From: Toxorhynchites rutilus septentrionalis
Taxonomy: Eukaryota; Arthropoda; Insecta; Diptera; Culicidae
Direction: 5' to 3'
Length of the DNA stretch: 64,000 nucleotides
Assembly (NCBI RefSeq): GCF_029784135.1
Contig: NC_073744.1
Location: forward strand, 12,547,929-12,611,928
The position numbers and the translations under genes were made by a program. Shown one piece after another: positions 1 through 11,978 of this stretch. Numbering within the stretch: position 1 is the first letter of the stretch; each line of letters begins with the position of its first letter. The notes below the pieces were generated by a model. That model was not told the DNA's origin. It saw nothing but the letters and a program-made list of their open reading frames with translations, and searched no databases.

Positions 1-1
1 A

Positions 2-1768
2 ACGGACCATCAACCATTGCTGAGAATTTTCGGATCCAAAAAGGGCATTCCTGTACATATCGCAAATCGGCTCCAACGATGGGCCCTGACACTTTTGGGA
101 TACGATTTCAACATCGAATACGTATCAACTCAAGATTTCGGTTACGCTGACGTACTTTCCCGGCTTATCAGCAACCATCCGAAACCCGACGAAGAAGCAG
201 TCATCGCTATGGTTCGAGTCGAAGATGACGTTAGTTCCTGTTTCCATGACTCTATTCAAGATCTTCCAGTCACCCACAAGAGCCTGAAGATCGCCACTAA
301 GAAGAATGCCGTGCTCCAGAAGGTAATTTCCTACACACAAGGTTCCTGGCCATCACGGTGCGAAGGTATCGAAGATGTAGAAGTTCGATCTTTCTTCAGC
401 CGTCGAGATTCCTACTCCGTAATTGACGACTGTATCATGATGGCGGATCGAATTGTAGTTCCCAAAAGCCTGCAGAAAAGGATCCTCAAGCAAGTTCACC
501 AAGGACATCCTGGCATCGAACGGGCAAACGCTATCGCTCGTGGAATCATTTTCTGGCCGACAATAGATGAAGACATCACCAACTACGTTCGTAGATGCCC
601 AAGCTGTGCGAATGCTGCAAAATCTCCACCACATGCTCAACCACAACCGTGGCCTCGAGCTGAAGGACCCTGGCAACGACTCCACATCGATTTCGCTGGA
701 CCTGTGGATGGAGAATACTATTTAGTTGTGGTGGATTCTTTCTCAAAGTGGCCGGAAATACTGCAAACTCGTTACCCGACTACTTCCACAACGACCACAT
801 TTCTTCGAGAATGCTTCGCAAGATTTGGAATTCCTACAGTCATTGTGTCGGACAATGGAAGCCAGTTCACCAGTGCTGAATTCCGTGATTTCTGCGAAGA
901 ATTTGGGATCGTCCATTTCCGTACAGCTCCGTATCATCCACAATCAAACGGGCAAGCGGAGAGGTTTGTGGACACCTAGAAGAGATCGCTGAAGAAAATT
1001 GTCGACAGAGGAGAGAGGTCAACCCTTACTGCGCTTCAAACGTTCCTGTACGTCTACAGATCCACTCCATCAGCGGTTCTGAGTGGACAATCTCCAGCCG
1101 AGGTAATGCTTGGACGCAAGATGAGGACAACTTTGGACCTGTTACGACCGTCACCCAAACCAGAATATCACCCGCAACATCAACCAGTCAAGCGAAGTTT
1201 CCTAGCTGGTGCTCGAGTTTATGCCAAAGTCTACTCTGCAAACGATAAGTGGAAGTGGATGCCCGGTGTTGTGCTCGAAGCTATTGGCAACGTCAACTAC
1301 AACATATTATTGGACGGCCAAGTTGGTCGACGCAAAGTGCTACGTTCGCACATTGATCAACTCCGAACGGGAATGGAAGAAGTTGCTCCTGCACCAGCAC
1401 CATTATCCATCTTGATTGACGACTTTGGACTTACTCCAGCTGAACCAACACCTCAGCTGGACAGAACCCAATCTTCGATCCAGAACGATCAACCAACACC
1501 TAATGAAGTCCTGAACTTGGATCAACCAACATCTGATGAGGAGCACGTTGAGTCAGCCGAGGTTCTTGATCTTCAAGATACGTTGTCGAGTGAAGGAGAT
1601 GAAACTCTACTGTCAATGGATGTTCCCCAGCCGATTCTGACATCGACACCTTTGCAACGTCCCGTGCGATCAACCCGGCCACCAATCAAGTTTCAAGATT
1701 ATCACTGCTACCAAATTAGAGGGGGAGATGCTACCTTGGCTACCATGACTGTTGATAGATCACAGTAG
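2..1768 (+). pseudogene. Ty3/gypsy retrotransposon pol, 3' part (RNase H end and integrase), broken by a stop
   Basis: The frame is already open at the window edge, so the 5' part lies outside. Visible in order are the end of an RNase H domain (TDHQPLL, then ADVLSR), an integrase zinc-binding HHCC module (HQGHPG ... CPSCAN), and the rve catalytic core with D in HIDFAG, D in SDNGSQF and E in NGQAERF. A C-terminal region with a basic stretch and a LLDGQVGRR-like segment follows. This order is typical of Ty3/gypsy pol. An in-frame TAG at 977-979 lies just after the catalytic Glu, but the same frame stays open to 1768, so this copy carries one clear inactivating stop and is otherwise little decayed. 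Integrase would insert cDNA into host DNA. Confident in family, not in lineage. Confidence 0.9.
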
Positions 1769-1890
1769 CCATGCCAGAAGCAGGAGTGACATGCTTTTAG
1801 ATTTGTGCTTATTCTAGTTTTACCTTCCAACTAATAAAGACATGGAGTCCTCAAGCTCTCATAATTTATTTGACTACTGAGAAGGTAACA
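1729..1890 (+). repeat. Candidate 3' LTR of the Ty3/gypsy element
   Basis: A purine run (AGAGGGGGAGA, ending at 1728) looks like a polypurine tract. It is followed at once by TG at 1729 and a segment ending in CA at 1889-1890, with an AATAAA near 1830. The pol frame overlaps the first 40 bases, as in many short-LTR gypsy elements. The 5' LTR is outside the window, so the match cannot be confirmed. Confidence 0.5.
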
Positions 1891-2728
1891 ATTATATGCT
1901 ATAGTCAACTGCGAAACACTTACCAAGCAATCACAGTAAACTGTTAACGATGATGAGAACTGATGAAACACGGAAGAAATTTAAATATTTATGAACGGGT
2001 AAATTCTACGTGCTCACGCTAAGCAAACGTCAAACACAAACGATAATGAGTAGTGTTGTTATATTTTTGCCGATTATGTTATAATTCAAATGTAGTTCTC
2101 ATATGAAATGATAGTGAAACCAATGGATTACTCTAAAGAATCAATTCTGATATTAATTTTATAGTTATATCATCAGTGTCTCATCAGTATATAAAACATG
2201 ACATTATAAACAACATGACATTATAAAAAATCCAAGTTGAGCCGTAATTTTTTAGATAAAGCGGTGGTCCAAATCACCCCATATGACCTATTCACCCCGT
2301 GTTACCCTACTTGTAGGCAATTTATCGACTGGTTGCTTATGCTACCAGACACAGAGCATGATTTTCTTCGAGTGAAGACTGCGGCTTCAAAGGCAGTTAA
2401 TGGTTCATTTCACCCACTCCAAGATTTTTTTTTAGCTCGACATTGTAATTGATCCATTATTTATCGCCTCTCATGATCTTCCTTGTTTGCATTTGAGAGG
2501 CAGTAGTGAGAGTGACCAACGAGCGAGTAATTAGTGAGAGCCAGATTCAGTAAACTTTGCAATTCATTCACCTCTATTACATGTTTTCTTTGCGTTTATA
2601 AGTCGAGTCGTAGTAAGAGATGCGATAAATTGAATGTATATTTTTGAATAATATAAAACAATTGAACTTAAGAAATAATTAAAACTGTACTTTTTCAAAG
2701 TACATCTGTACATCTAAAGAATGGCAGA
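1891..2728. other. Non-coding AT-rich stretch
   Basis: No domain-bearing reading frame or RNA gene recognised. The stretch contains simple AT-rich sequence and the duplicated phrase ACATGACATTATAAA near 2198-2227. It separates the gypsy remnant from the 3' end of the BPHL-like gene. Confidence 0.6.
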
Positions 2729-3718
2729 CTATTTCCGGATAAAGTCACTCACGAGCTTGTTGAATTCCTCGGCATATTTTAGATGAATATTATGTTTACC
2801 ATCCACAAAAACATGTAGGCTAAAAGCGCAAAAATTGGAATGCATCGTTTGCAATGAGAAAATGCTGCATTTCACACTTACTCAGTGTCAGGAATAGTGT
2901 TTATGAAATGAGGCACATGTTGGGGAACAATCATGGGATCCAACGCACCATGAAGGATGAATGTCGGCGCTTTAATATTCTCCAGCGACCCTTTGCAAAT
3001 GTCCCCATCGCGTTCTTTATAAAATCTAAGCATTCCATCCACCCAAGCGGACCAAATTCTTGGAAACCCATCTTTGCCATAAACCTGCTCCATCGGTTCA
3101 CGCATTCGTACGGACCATTTGTTAACATCGCGAATACCTGTTGAGCCAAAAACATTTTTTCTATTTACTATATTTATTGCAACAAATATTTGCATACTCA
3201 CTTTCATAAATCTCTGATTCTTTTTTAGTGATGTATGCGTTCGCACCCCAAATAATCAACTTTTCCACCAGCGGAGGCTTTCTTCCAGCCAGAATCAGAC
3301 CAGTTATTCCCCCATCGCTCCAACCAATGATTGAAAATTTTTTGAATCCGATTTTTTCCATCAAACAGGCAGCAGCTTCAGCATCCTTTTCGAAAAAGTC
3401 CAAACCAAACTCCTTCTCAGGTGGCCGTGACTTGCCATAACCAGGTGGATCCCAGGCAATGACCCTATGGTTCGGTAGAAACTTTGGCAACTGTTCAATC
3501 TGCGGCTTAAAGTCCGTCCAAGCTGTTCCGAGAGCTCCCGGTAGTAGTATTACGCCCTTCTCGCCCGAGCCAGCTTCGACATAATTAATTTTATGCCCAC
3601 CAACCTCCAGCTGTTTCTCCATAGCGGGGATTGAACTGCAGTACCGAATCGATTTTTTGCCGTATCGAGCATGGAACCTGAATACTTCAGCCAAAAGTAA
3701 ACGCATTTCGACTTGCAT
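2729..3718 (-). CDS. BPHL: BPHL-like alpha/beta hydrolase (valacyclovir hydrolase family), three exons
   Basis: Exons on the minus strand: 3718-3202, 3137-2882 and 2819-2729, joined in phase to give 287 residues, close to the roughly 290 usual for BPHL. Both introns are short (62-64 bp) with GTGAGT and GTAAGT donors and CAG/TAG acceptors. Family motifs are complete: nucleophile elbow GWSDGG (Ser), acid in HGALDPM (Asp), and catalytic His in DGKHNIHLKY near the C-terminus. The oxyanion-side motif LLPGALGT is also present. The family hydrolyses amino-acid esters and related esters or lactones in mitochondria or cytosol. The N-terminus (residues 1-30) is basic and hydroxyl-rich and could be a mitochondrial presequence; a second Met near residue 33 (MEKQLEVGG) is an alternative start. 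Intact, single copy, transcribed away from mod(mdg4). Confidence 0.93.
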
Positions 3719-4221
3719 TTATTGGCGGCTACTGCTTGTTGAATGTTTCGCTTTAGTACATTATTGGTGCTGTCAAATACTCAATGCATTACTAGCTATA
3801 AAACAACATTTAGAAGGTCAAACATTGAAAATCATTTGAAGGGAAGCAATAACAAATTGCAATATTTTAGCATTTTCGATTAAATACACCGAAGAGGTAA
3901 AATAGGGCATCATTTCGCTTAATTTAGAACGCAATTCGTCCGCCATTATGATCCGTAGGCGGGCGAAAAGCTTTGAACCTGCAGGGCTGTACATGAAACA
4001 TGACGATGGACTTTTGAAATATTTCCCATTTCACGCGTCCGTTGCTTTTGATGATGGGGAATTGTTATATAGTATTAAATTTTGTAGTTTGCATGAATAA
4101 TCTTATTTCAAATTGAGGAATTAAATGTAAATATTCTCAAAATGTTCCAACGTGTCATGGAAAATTTCAAATTCATAGAAATATTCAAATAATACAGGCA
4201 CACTGAGTCGCGCGAACATGC
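3719..4221. other. Upstream region of the BPHL-like gene, non-coding
   Basis: Immediately 5' of the minus-strand hydrolase, so it should hold that gene's promoter and 5' UTR; no element can be fixed by eye. No coding potential seen. Confidence 0.5.
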
Positions 4222-4825
4222 TAGGGGCTGTCCACATACCACGTTGACAGAAAAATCGTGTTTTTGAACCCCTTCTCCCCCTCCGTGGACAAACGTGGAC
4301 ATTTACTATACCCCTCCCCCTGTTGTCCACGTGGACATTACACCAATTATTTCTAAAAAAAATCCAAATAAAATTGAACCTCTCTTAAATTTCATTTTGG
4401 GATTGATTCTATTTTGTGTTCTATAGTTTTATGGATAACAATGTTAGCTTAAATAATAATAGCGGTTTATTTTAAATTCGTTTATTCTCTATCCAGCATT
4501 CTCCGGGAAGTTATTTGTATCGCTCTTTAGTTTCTTCTAAATTCCATTTATGCTGTCAGGTTGTTTTTACCGCTGAAATCCATATAAAAAAATCACTTGA
4601 GAATCTATTCTCGGAAATTCTTTTTTTCTTATTCTTATTATCATTCTTTATAATCATATACAATTATTTGCCAATTTTATTTATTTGGTTGAGCTGTAAC
4701 AGTTCGGCTGAAAAATTCATAAGGTTGACGGTCCATCTAGAACCTCTTGCAAAAATATACTTGACAATCACAAAGCACTATCATGGATACGTGTCAAAAT
4801 TTGACAGCAATCGGTCGATTGGTTC

Positions 4826-5182
4826 GTGAGTTACAGCATTGAGAGTGAAGCAACTTTTATTATTGTGAAAAAATTGAAAAATCACAAACGAATGAAAACT
4901 ATGGCAACATTGCATGAATTGGGCTTCGAATTGCTTCCGCATCCACCGTATTCTCCAGATCTGGCCCCCAGCGACTATTTTCTGTTCGCAGAACTGAAGA
5001 GAATGTACGCTGGCAAGAAATTTAAGACCGATGATGAAGTGATTACCGAAACCGAGGCCTATTTTGAGGAAAAACCGAAAGATTACTATAAAAATGGTAT
5101 CGAAAAGTTGCAAATCGTTTTACTGTGTTACTTTTCAGCCGAATTGTTATATGTTTTCAAAAAATCAGACAATGAAATCTAG
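4826..5182 (+). mobile_element. mariner transposase remnant (C-terminal part)
   Basis: Encodes HPPYSPDLAPSDYFLF, the signature of mariner transposases around the third catalytic Asp, followed by a family-like C-terminus (DDEVITETEAYFEEK ... YYKNGIEKL). The segment just upstream resembles a mariner N-terminal leader, but the middle of the protein with the first two catalytic Asp residues is missing. Internally deleted and non-functional. Confidence 0.85.
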
Positions 5183-5600
5183 GGCTTCATTACGAAATCG
5201 TTATTGGAATCGCAAGACAAAGCAGCAGTGATAAAAAATCGATATCGGTATCATCATGATGTTCAAGTTATAAGAATGTCGTGTTAAATTATGTAGTGTT
5301 AGTTTGTTTAACACACAAATGGCGGCTCAAATGAACAATAAACCTGTATCGTGATCGCTGGCTTCATCTACCAATGATTTTTCTGTTCAACCTCGTAAGA
5401 CTTGGAAAATATTAGGTTGTTCCCGAATTCGTGCCGACTTTAAGGGAAAAAAATCCAAAGTATCATTCTTACAAACACACAATTATTCGAATGTATTGGG
5501 TCATTTAAAAAGTATTCGCGTTTTTCTGTTTAATTTCTGAATGTTTTTTTGATGTAGGACTACGTCTAAAAATTTCGGACGCTTATATCTCGATCATTTC

Positions 5601-5934
5601 TTAATAGATCGCAATTATGTTTGCAAGGTCTGGGATAAACCATGGATGCATCAAAAATTCCCAACTAATCGCCCTAATTTTTTGGAGCGTCATCAAAAAT
5701 TTATGTGACACTTTTCTGTTGATCGATTCTGGTGGTTTCTTCCATAATCGCCTCGTGAAATCTATCCAGTTGTGAACCGTACAACACGGAATTAACCTTT
5801 TGGCCATGTAACTCCTCATAATCGGAGATTCGCTTCCAGTTCCACCATACACACCGCGTCCCTTTTTGTGTAATCCTGGCTTTGATGTTATTTGCAGTGG
5901 TTTGTCTTGCTAATCCCATGATCTTTGCAAACAA
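5601..5934 (-). mobile_element. mariner transposase remnant (central part)
   Basis: On the minus strand, CVWWNWKRIS followed by LYGSQLDRFHEAI matches the WWDW ... YCQQLDRLK region of mariner transposases. A frameshifted continuation reads SWEFLMHP, the segment before the YSPDLAPSDY motif. Frames are interrupted, so it is dead. It is a different copy from the adjacent 6040-6375 fragment, because the later part of the protein there lies upstream of this earlier part. Confidence 0.75.
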
Positions 5935-6039
5935 TATCGTATTTTACCCATTTCTATACACCGTGATCGATTTTCTGATGAAAATTCAGTCCAAAATTTA
6001 CAAAATGTAGTAAAAATTTACTATAATTCATGTGACATC

Positions 6040-6375
6040 GAGTTTCTTTACGAGGTTTTTTTTTGATATTGATTGGTTAATTCTTATGCCTAGTTTACAC
6101 AGTGTAAGGTATTGCTGAATCGATCCTTCCGCAATTTCAAAACCCAACCTCCCAACACTTGTTTGGTTTCTCGTAAAAAAACTGGACAAGGTTCTTTTCC
6201 ATGCTACCCAATGGGCCGAAATTATTGCGCTCAAGAAAAGTGGCCTGAAAAATTGGTAACCGGAAAGTGCAATATCTGGTGATGATGGCGGGTGAAATAG
6301 CACTTCTCAGGCAAACCTAACATTTTCGGCCAGGTTGTCAAAGAGAAGGAAGATTGACATTGTCCTGATGGAATA
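6040..6375 (-). mobile_element. mariner transposase remnant (DN...HPP region)
   Basis: Minus strand reads VIFHQDN (second catalytic Asp context) near 6370 and, after a frameshift, HPPSSPDIALSGYQFF near 6300, a degraded HPPYSPDLAPSDYHLF. Several frameshifts. Lies head-to-tail with the 5601-5934 copy. Confidence 0.75.
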
Positions 6376-6569
6376 TGACGTCTATTTTATTGGCTAATTA
6401 TGTTAGTTTATTCTGGACTTTAGTTTCGTTTAGTTATAAGCAGTTCTTGTTAGAATCTATCGAAGCTCTGTAGAAGCACATTAAACGGAATTCCTTTCCA
6501 ATCTCACCAGACACAAGACGCAAAAGTATGGAACCGATATATTGTAGATTTATAGAAATCGCATCAACC

Positions 6570-6815
6570 GTTTACACTAGCGTGAACTTCTATAATGAAT
6601 ATATTCATATTTTCGGTGAATTTATTCACCTGAAGTAGAACTGCATCCAACTTTAGTGATTTCTCTCCAGTGAGAAATTCACAAGCGTTTACATATGGTG
6701 AATTTATTCAAGTTATATATACCTCGAATAAGTGTATCATATTTATTCTCATCTGTTTACACCTTTTTTCACGTGAATAAATCCATCTATAACTATAGAT
6801 CTCCCTAATGTAAAT
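6570..6815. repeat. MITE with TTTACAYTAG-type inverted ends
   Basis: Starts TTTACACTAGCGTGAAC and ends with the inverse of TTTACATTAGGGAGATC. Both arms run into similar ATGAATATATTCA / TGAATAAATCCAT segments. The interior is rich in TGAATTTATTCA words. The right end recurs near 58546-58575, so the family is dispersed. No coding capacity. Confidence 0.6.
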
Positions 6816-7206
6816 CCGCCATAACATACTTTGGTGGTATCTTCGTCCTGGCGGAATGTATGATCCTCTTCTGCCAATGTAAATAAATCCATCACTCTCA
6901 GTTCATGTGCGTTACTCTCAAAATACACATTTCAGCGAAACAGTTCAACAATATGATAAAATATGGTCTCTTATTGATAAATACGGAGTACTCGCAAGGG
7001 GCGACAAGATTGAAATTTGATAAAAATGCAGAGCAGATTTTATTCTTTATTGATTATGGATATTAATGTATTTTCAAAAATATTCATATTATGTATCCAC
7101 GTGACATTATCTGAACCCCCTCCTCCCTCTCCGTGGACAATCGTGGACATTTTCGTACCCCCTACCCCCCCTAAAGTTGTCCACGTGGTATGTGGACAGC
7201 CCCCTA

Positions 7207-9296
7207 TGACTGCATTGAGCTTCGTATTCCAAATTTGAGATGCGACAATGATAATAGATTCTCGGGTGGAATGGACAGCAGAATGGTCCGCAGAATGGTC
7301 CGATTTGAGCCGTCTTTATTTTGTTGTATTCGTCTCTGCCTGTAAATAAATATAGCGGAGAGAAAAATCGGAAAGTTTTCGGAAAACTCTGAAGGAAGGA
7401 CGTAAAATTCGGAAAATTTATTTCCCATATGTTCTAAAAATTTCTTCATGATAAGCGTTGTTAGACCATTCGACGTTTGCGCTAACAAAATTGAATTTCA
7501 GGCGAAATGAAGCATTCCTATATCTAAAAAAAACTGGAAGGCCAAATGTGTTTGTAAGCGCAAAACCCGAGGAAGGAATGGTTCGATTTGAGCCGTCTTT
7601 GTCTTGTTGTATTCGTCTTTCCGCGCAGATGTTATGGTTAAAATTTTTGAAAATCTTTGAAAGAATGTTCGAAAAAAATTAATTCTCATGCGTTCTACAA
7701 TGACATCGTTGTTAGCCCGATCGCGATGTGCGATTTCGCGTTTGCGGAATCAAGCTTCGTGTTCCGTTGGTGTGGAGCGAAAATAGCAATAGCTTCTCAG
7801 CTGGAATAACGCACTCAGAAAACAAAAATTACGAATGAAAATTTACTTTTCCGTATCAACCAGGTATTGCATGTAACGGAGAAACATGTCATTTGCAAGT
7901 GAATCAAGAATGTTGAGCGAAAACTGTGTCTGAAAAAAATTTTATATTATGATGACGAGTATTGGTAGAAGTAATAGGAAAATTATAAAAAAAGAAAATT
8001 GTAATGGGCTCATTAGAAGACTAATAAATGACGAGTTTGCCATTAAACCCACTAACGTTCGCTTAGTAAGAAAACGTGAATGCTCGAAGTTCGATTCATA
8101 TCAAAAATATATCTTAGGCGGGACAAAGTTCGCCGGGTCAGCTAGTATGTAAATAAAAAAAATGTCGAGGGTTTGTATCTGAGACACGACCGCTTAGGAC
8201 GTAGGACTACGTAATCTTTTTTTTTTAATTTATTGGTTTATCATTTCAGATATAAATAACTCTTTAGTAAAAAGTTCCGGGGACCCTGAAAAGGTTTAAT
8301 GGCACTCGAATGGACAGAACAAATGTATTGGGAAATGGGAATACTTCCAATTTTTATCAATTTAAACCATATACAGACTATGGGATTGTAATGTATCACA
8401 TATCAAACAAATCTTAGAAAATTTCCGATTCGACTGGTTATAGGGTTCTATATCATAACAAAGTGTACCTTGTATATCAACAACCTTGACCTTCGAAATG
8501 AATATACCTGATTAGGAAAAGCACGTTGATGGGGACACATACGGAAAGGTGAGTATTAAAGAAGGACCAAACATACGGATTCGAGGAGCACACGGACAGA
8601 AGTCACACCCGAGCGGACGGATGTTATCTAAACAAGAAAACTAGGTATTTACACTGGAATGCAAATCGTTAAAATCCGTTCGCAGCAAAAACAGTTATTA
8701 ACATTAACTTTATTTAAAAAAAAGACCTGTTTTCTCATTTGGCACTCTTGATGTAAGACGTAGTCCTACGTCAGTGTTTTGCAAGTGGTGAAAAAATCCT
8801 AAATGAAAATTTTGTCTGAAAATGATTTTGTATTATAATGATAAGTTTTAGTGGGGATGACGAAACATTTAGAGAAAATTGGTTGAGTAAGCAAAAAATT
8901 TTCGGTCGATTTCAATATCAAACATAATTCGAGTTATGCACACTGATAGACATTAATAGTAGTTTCACTGACTTTCTCTGGTAAAATTTTGTTTAAAACA
9001 CACATAAAATATAACAAAGCCAGAGTCACAAGAGCGTTTGTTTCTTTGATTTGATGTTTCTTTGAAAAAAGTTCCAAGAAAAACAGTCTCTGCTGGCAAT
9101 CTCAAAGATCAAATTTCATATAAGCCTGATCTGAGAATCATCATCGTCTTCTGGTTCGAGTCTGAAATAATCTCTATGAATAATGTGAGATTGCATTGAA
9201 TTATGAATTATGAATTAAAAACATATTTATTAATGGTAATTTGGTATTATATGCCGTCTGCAAAATAATTAATTTAAAAAACCGAAAGCTTACGAA
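7207..9296. other. Non-coding repeat mosaic
   Basis: No gene seen. Two direct copies of the phrase GATTTGAGCCGTCTTT (near 7300 and 7588) with shared flanks indicate an internal duplication of a repeat. A Helitron-like end sits at 8117-8145. Two copies of the palindromic GACGTAGGACTACGTC motif lie at 8198-8213 and 8757-8772 in opposite orientation. Confidence 0.6.
8117..8145 (+). mobile_element. Helitron 3' terminus (hairpin plus CTAG-T)
   Basis: GGCGGGAC-AAA-GTTCGCC forms a short GC-rich hairpin, followed after seven bases by CTAG and then T. This is the diagnostic Helitron 3' end (hairpin, CTRR, insertion before T). The matching 5' TC end was not located, so the length is unknown; the element would extend leftwards into the repeat mosaic. 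No Rep/helicase sequence is nearby, suggesting a non-autonomous copy. Confidence 0.65.
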
Positions 9297-9360
9297 AATG
9301 TCCACATTTGTCCACGGTGAGGGGGAGGGGATTTAGATAATGTCCATGTGGACACGTTAA
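9297..9360 (-). repeat. Third partial copy of the GTGGACA-rich terminal repeat
   Basis: Inverse of the block near 7095-7160 (repeated TGTCCAC words around a G-rich GAGGGGGAGGGG core). Lacks the terminal GGGGCTGTCC end, so it is truncated. Confidence 0.6.
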
Positions 9361-9829
9361 ATAAATATTTTAAGAAATCACTTATTGATTCGACAATACG
9401 TGAATTCTATTCTGCATCTCCAAGAGAAGCCATATTTATCAATAAAAGGGTTGAGCTGTCTGATAGTGGAACATCCATATTTTTTTCGTCGAACTTCTTT
9501 CCTAAATGTGTGTTCTGAGAGTATGGTACATGAACTGATAGCGATCGATTTATTTTCATTTGTTTTAGAGAATCACGAATGAAGATGAGACACGAAGACG
9601 CTACCAAAGTAAAAATTCCTTAGTTTTTTAAAACTCCCAAGTTTTTCGAAAATGGAACACAAACAACAAATTCTATCATGGGTGCACAGACCGTATATCT
9701 GGAGAAGTTTCCCTAGCAACGAAGACAATCTTCGTTGAAATGTAATATTTTCTGGCATACACTTTTATTGTGTTGTCCGGGAAGTGATGATAATCAAATC
9801 GAGACGCTGATCCTTAGTTACGAAAAACG

Positions 9830-10250
9830 CAGCAATATATGGGTTCTACACTATTTGACCGAGAAACATTTAATGGATCGTGTTTCCATCAGCGACTTGC
9901 TTTATAAACTCTACGAAAATTCGCAGTTTTCAAGCAAATCGTGATATGCGATGAAAAGTTTAATCATTTACAATAATGTTGATGGAAGAAAAATCTTAGG
10001 GCAAGCGAAATGAAACACCCAAAACGGATCGTCACTTGGAGAAAGTTGTTCTTTGTGTCTGGTGGGATTGGGAATTCTGTATTATGAATTCAGAAAGAAC
10101 CGACAGCACGTGGATATGATAGCCCCGAATCTGGAGAAAATGTACAAACGAACCGAACCTGGATTCTACTAGTCCTGAAAACATTGACAGACTACAAGTT
10201 GTATACGGCAAATTGATGCACTTTGTGAAAAATCTCGCAACAAACCGCAC
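9830..10250 (+). mobile_element. mariner transposase remnant
   Basis: Reads LTEKHLMDRVSISD, then after a frameshift IVICDEKFNH (first catalytic Asp context, usually TGDEKW), then after further shifts a VVLCVWWDW-type segment near 10046-10070. This order is that of a mariner transposase. Multiple stops; inactive. Confidence 0.75.
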
Positions 10251-10366
10251 CTTTGAGGTAAAAGTTGGGTGTACTAGTTAGCATCAAGCATCAAGATTTA
10301 GGCAGCTACCAATGCTATTTACAAATGATCTTTCGAACCAGGTTTCCGGCTTTAGGAGCAAAAGAG

Positions 10367-10585
10367 TGGTCACATGTTGTTCAAAATTACAACGGGGATG
10401 CGTTCGGGAGCCTAAATAACATGCCGGGGGTTCGGGTTCGATTCCCGTTCTGATCGGGCGAATTATTCGTGAGAGAAATATCCTGCGGCTTGCACTGTGG
10501 TCACGCGTATCCTAGAACTTGCCACTCAGGATGCATTCAAAACGTGTTTTTGGCAGAGAAATCTCAACTAAGTAATAATAAAAAT
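10367..10585 (+). mobile_element. tRNA-related SINE, diverged copy (Feilai-like)
   Basis: Contains a pol III B-box-like GGTTCGATTCCC at 10435-10446. Downstream it shares GAGAAATATCCT, TGCACTGTGGTCACGCGTAT and GAAATCTCAACTAAGTA words with the inverse copy at 13605-13811. The A-box side is degraded. Matches the tRNA-derived SINE type known as Feilai in Aedes aegypti, by recollection of structure rather than alignment. Confidence 0.65.
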
Positions 10586-11978
10586 GGTGCAAGTAAATTG
10601 TCGAAATTCTTCGAATATACTAAACTATTTAGGGTTGAAGCATAAAAATAATTTCCAGGTGGTGGAGGAGACTGGGAAGAATAAAGTGCGTTACACATAC
10701 AGCGTCACTGTCTCCGTCCCGTCAACTATTCTCTTGGACTTATTTTGCCGACGTCAAAGTTGCCGGTGATTGTGTATGTGAATGCTACCATACGATTTCC
10801 ATAGGAGAATATTTGACATTTCATTCCTACGTTAACTTCACGGTGACGGGACGTTGTATGTGTAGCGCACTTAATTCAGCATCTGCAGGAGTAAAAGACG
10901 GAATTGAATGATATGGTCTAAGCTCCCGTACGCAGTACGTAGTAGTGGTAGTATTCAAATTCAGAGTGTAAAGGAAAATATACCATACTAGTGGTCATTG
11001 ATTCAATGAATATATTTCTTTTGAACTTGTAGTTATAGGAACCAAGCAAAAATTTTCAAACAAATCTGCTATTTCAACAACATTTGAAGAACAGGTATTC
11101 ACAGGGACGAATGACCATCGGACTAAAGTCCCTTAAAACCAAAAACTGAACTGAACTGAAGAACAGGCAATTATGAACAGAAAAAATTGTATGTTGGTGC
11201 AATAAACATATTGTGCATCATTTTCATGATTTCAATCGTCCGCAGAAATAATGAAATGGTAAACTTATCAATACACTGAAATACCATTTTATCCAAAAAC
11301 CATTATTCTGATCCATGTTATTTTAAAATTATATTTTATGTAACTTTTAAAATTATGACACCAAATCATAATCTTTTTTATTATAAATGTCTGTTCATTT
11401 TGATTACAAGAAATAAATAATCGCTCGATTAATCGAATACTGAAAGACAGTTATTCAAATGAATCGAATATTCAAAAATGGCTCCACGATTGATCGATAA
11501 TCGAATAAAGGAAAATTTAGACATCTCTAGGTATGTGAACAGCCCCGTACACGACCTTACGGATGGATAATTTAATGGTTTCTTTGTTGATAAAACATTG
11601 TTCGGTACTTTAAGGTAATATCATATTAACAGGCACGTAGCGTAACCGACACGGCACGTTTCATGCAAGACAAATATTATTGCGTGTGTTTTTATATATC
11701 GGAACGGCTCCGGGCATACACAGTACATTTCAGACAAATGCATGAAGGAATTCTCGCAAAGAAAATGTTGCCGGTGCCGGGCACGAACTACACAGGCGAG
11801 TAGCACCATACATACAAAACGAACGTCGAAGTTCGTGGTATGGGTGCATTCGTCGCTCATCGGTACGACATCGGTTCAATCACCAGTAGCTACGCTTGGC
11901 TCAATTTCGGCAACGCGAATTTACTCTTTTACATCATGTATTTGTCTGCCCGTATTGGTAGTGATTCCCGACTTTTGA
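10586..11978. other. Non-coding repeat-rich stretch
   Basis: No supported gene. Around 11415-11520 there are several CGATTAATCG / ATCGATAATCG palindromic words, also seen at 13090-13130 and 13375-13495, probably from one MITE family. Confidence 0.5.

Larger units (their letters stand above)
4224..7204. mobile_element. Pair of inverted GGGGCTGTCCACATAC ends flanked by TA (possible Tc1/mariner-type element about 3 kb)
   Basis: TAGGGGCTGTCCACATAC at 4222 and its reverse complement ending GGACAGCCCC-TA at 7206 face each other. Similarity continues inward for about 100 bp through a C-rich block with repeated GTGGACA words. A TA dinucleotide sits outside both ends, as for IS630-Tc1-mariner elements. 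The interior holds decayed mariner fragments and a MITE, so this may be one element invaded by others, or two independent copies of a terminal repeat. A third partial copy is at 9297-9360. Confidence 0.45.
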
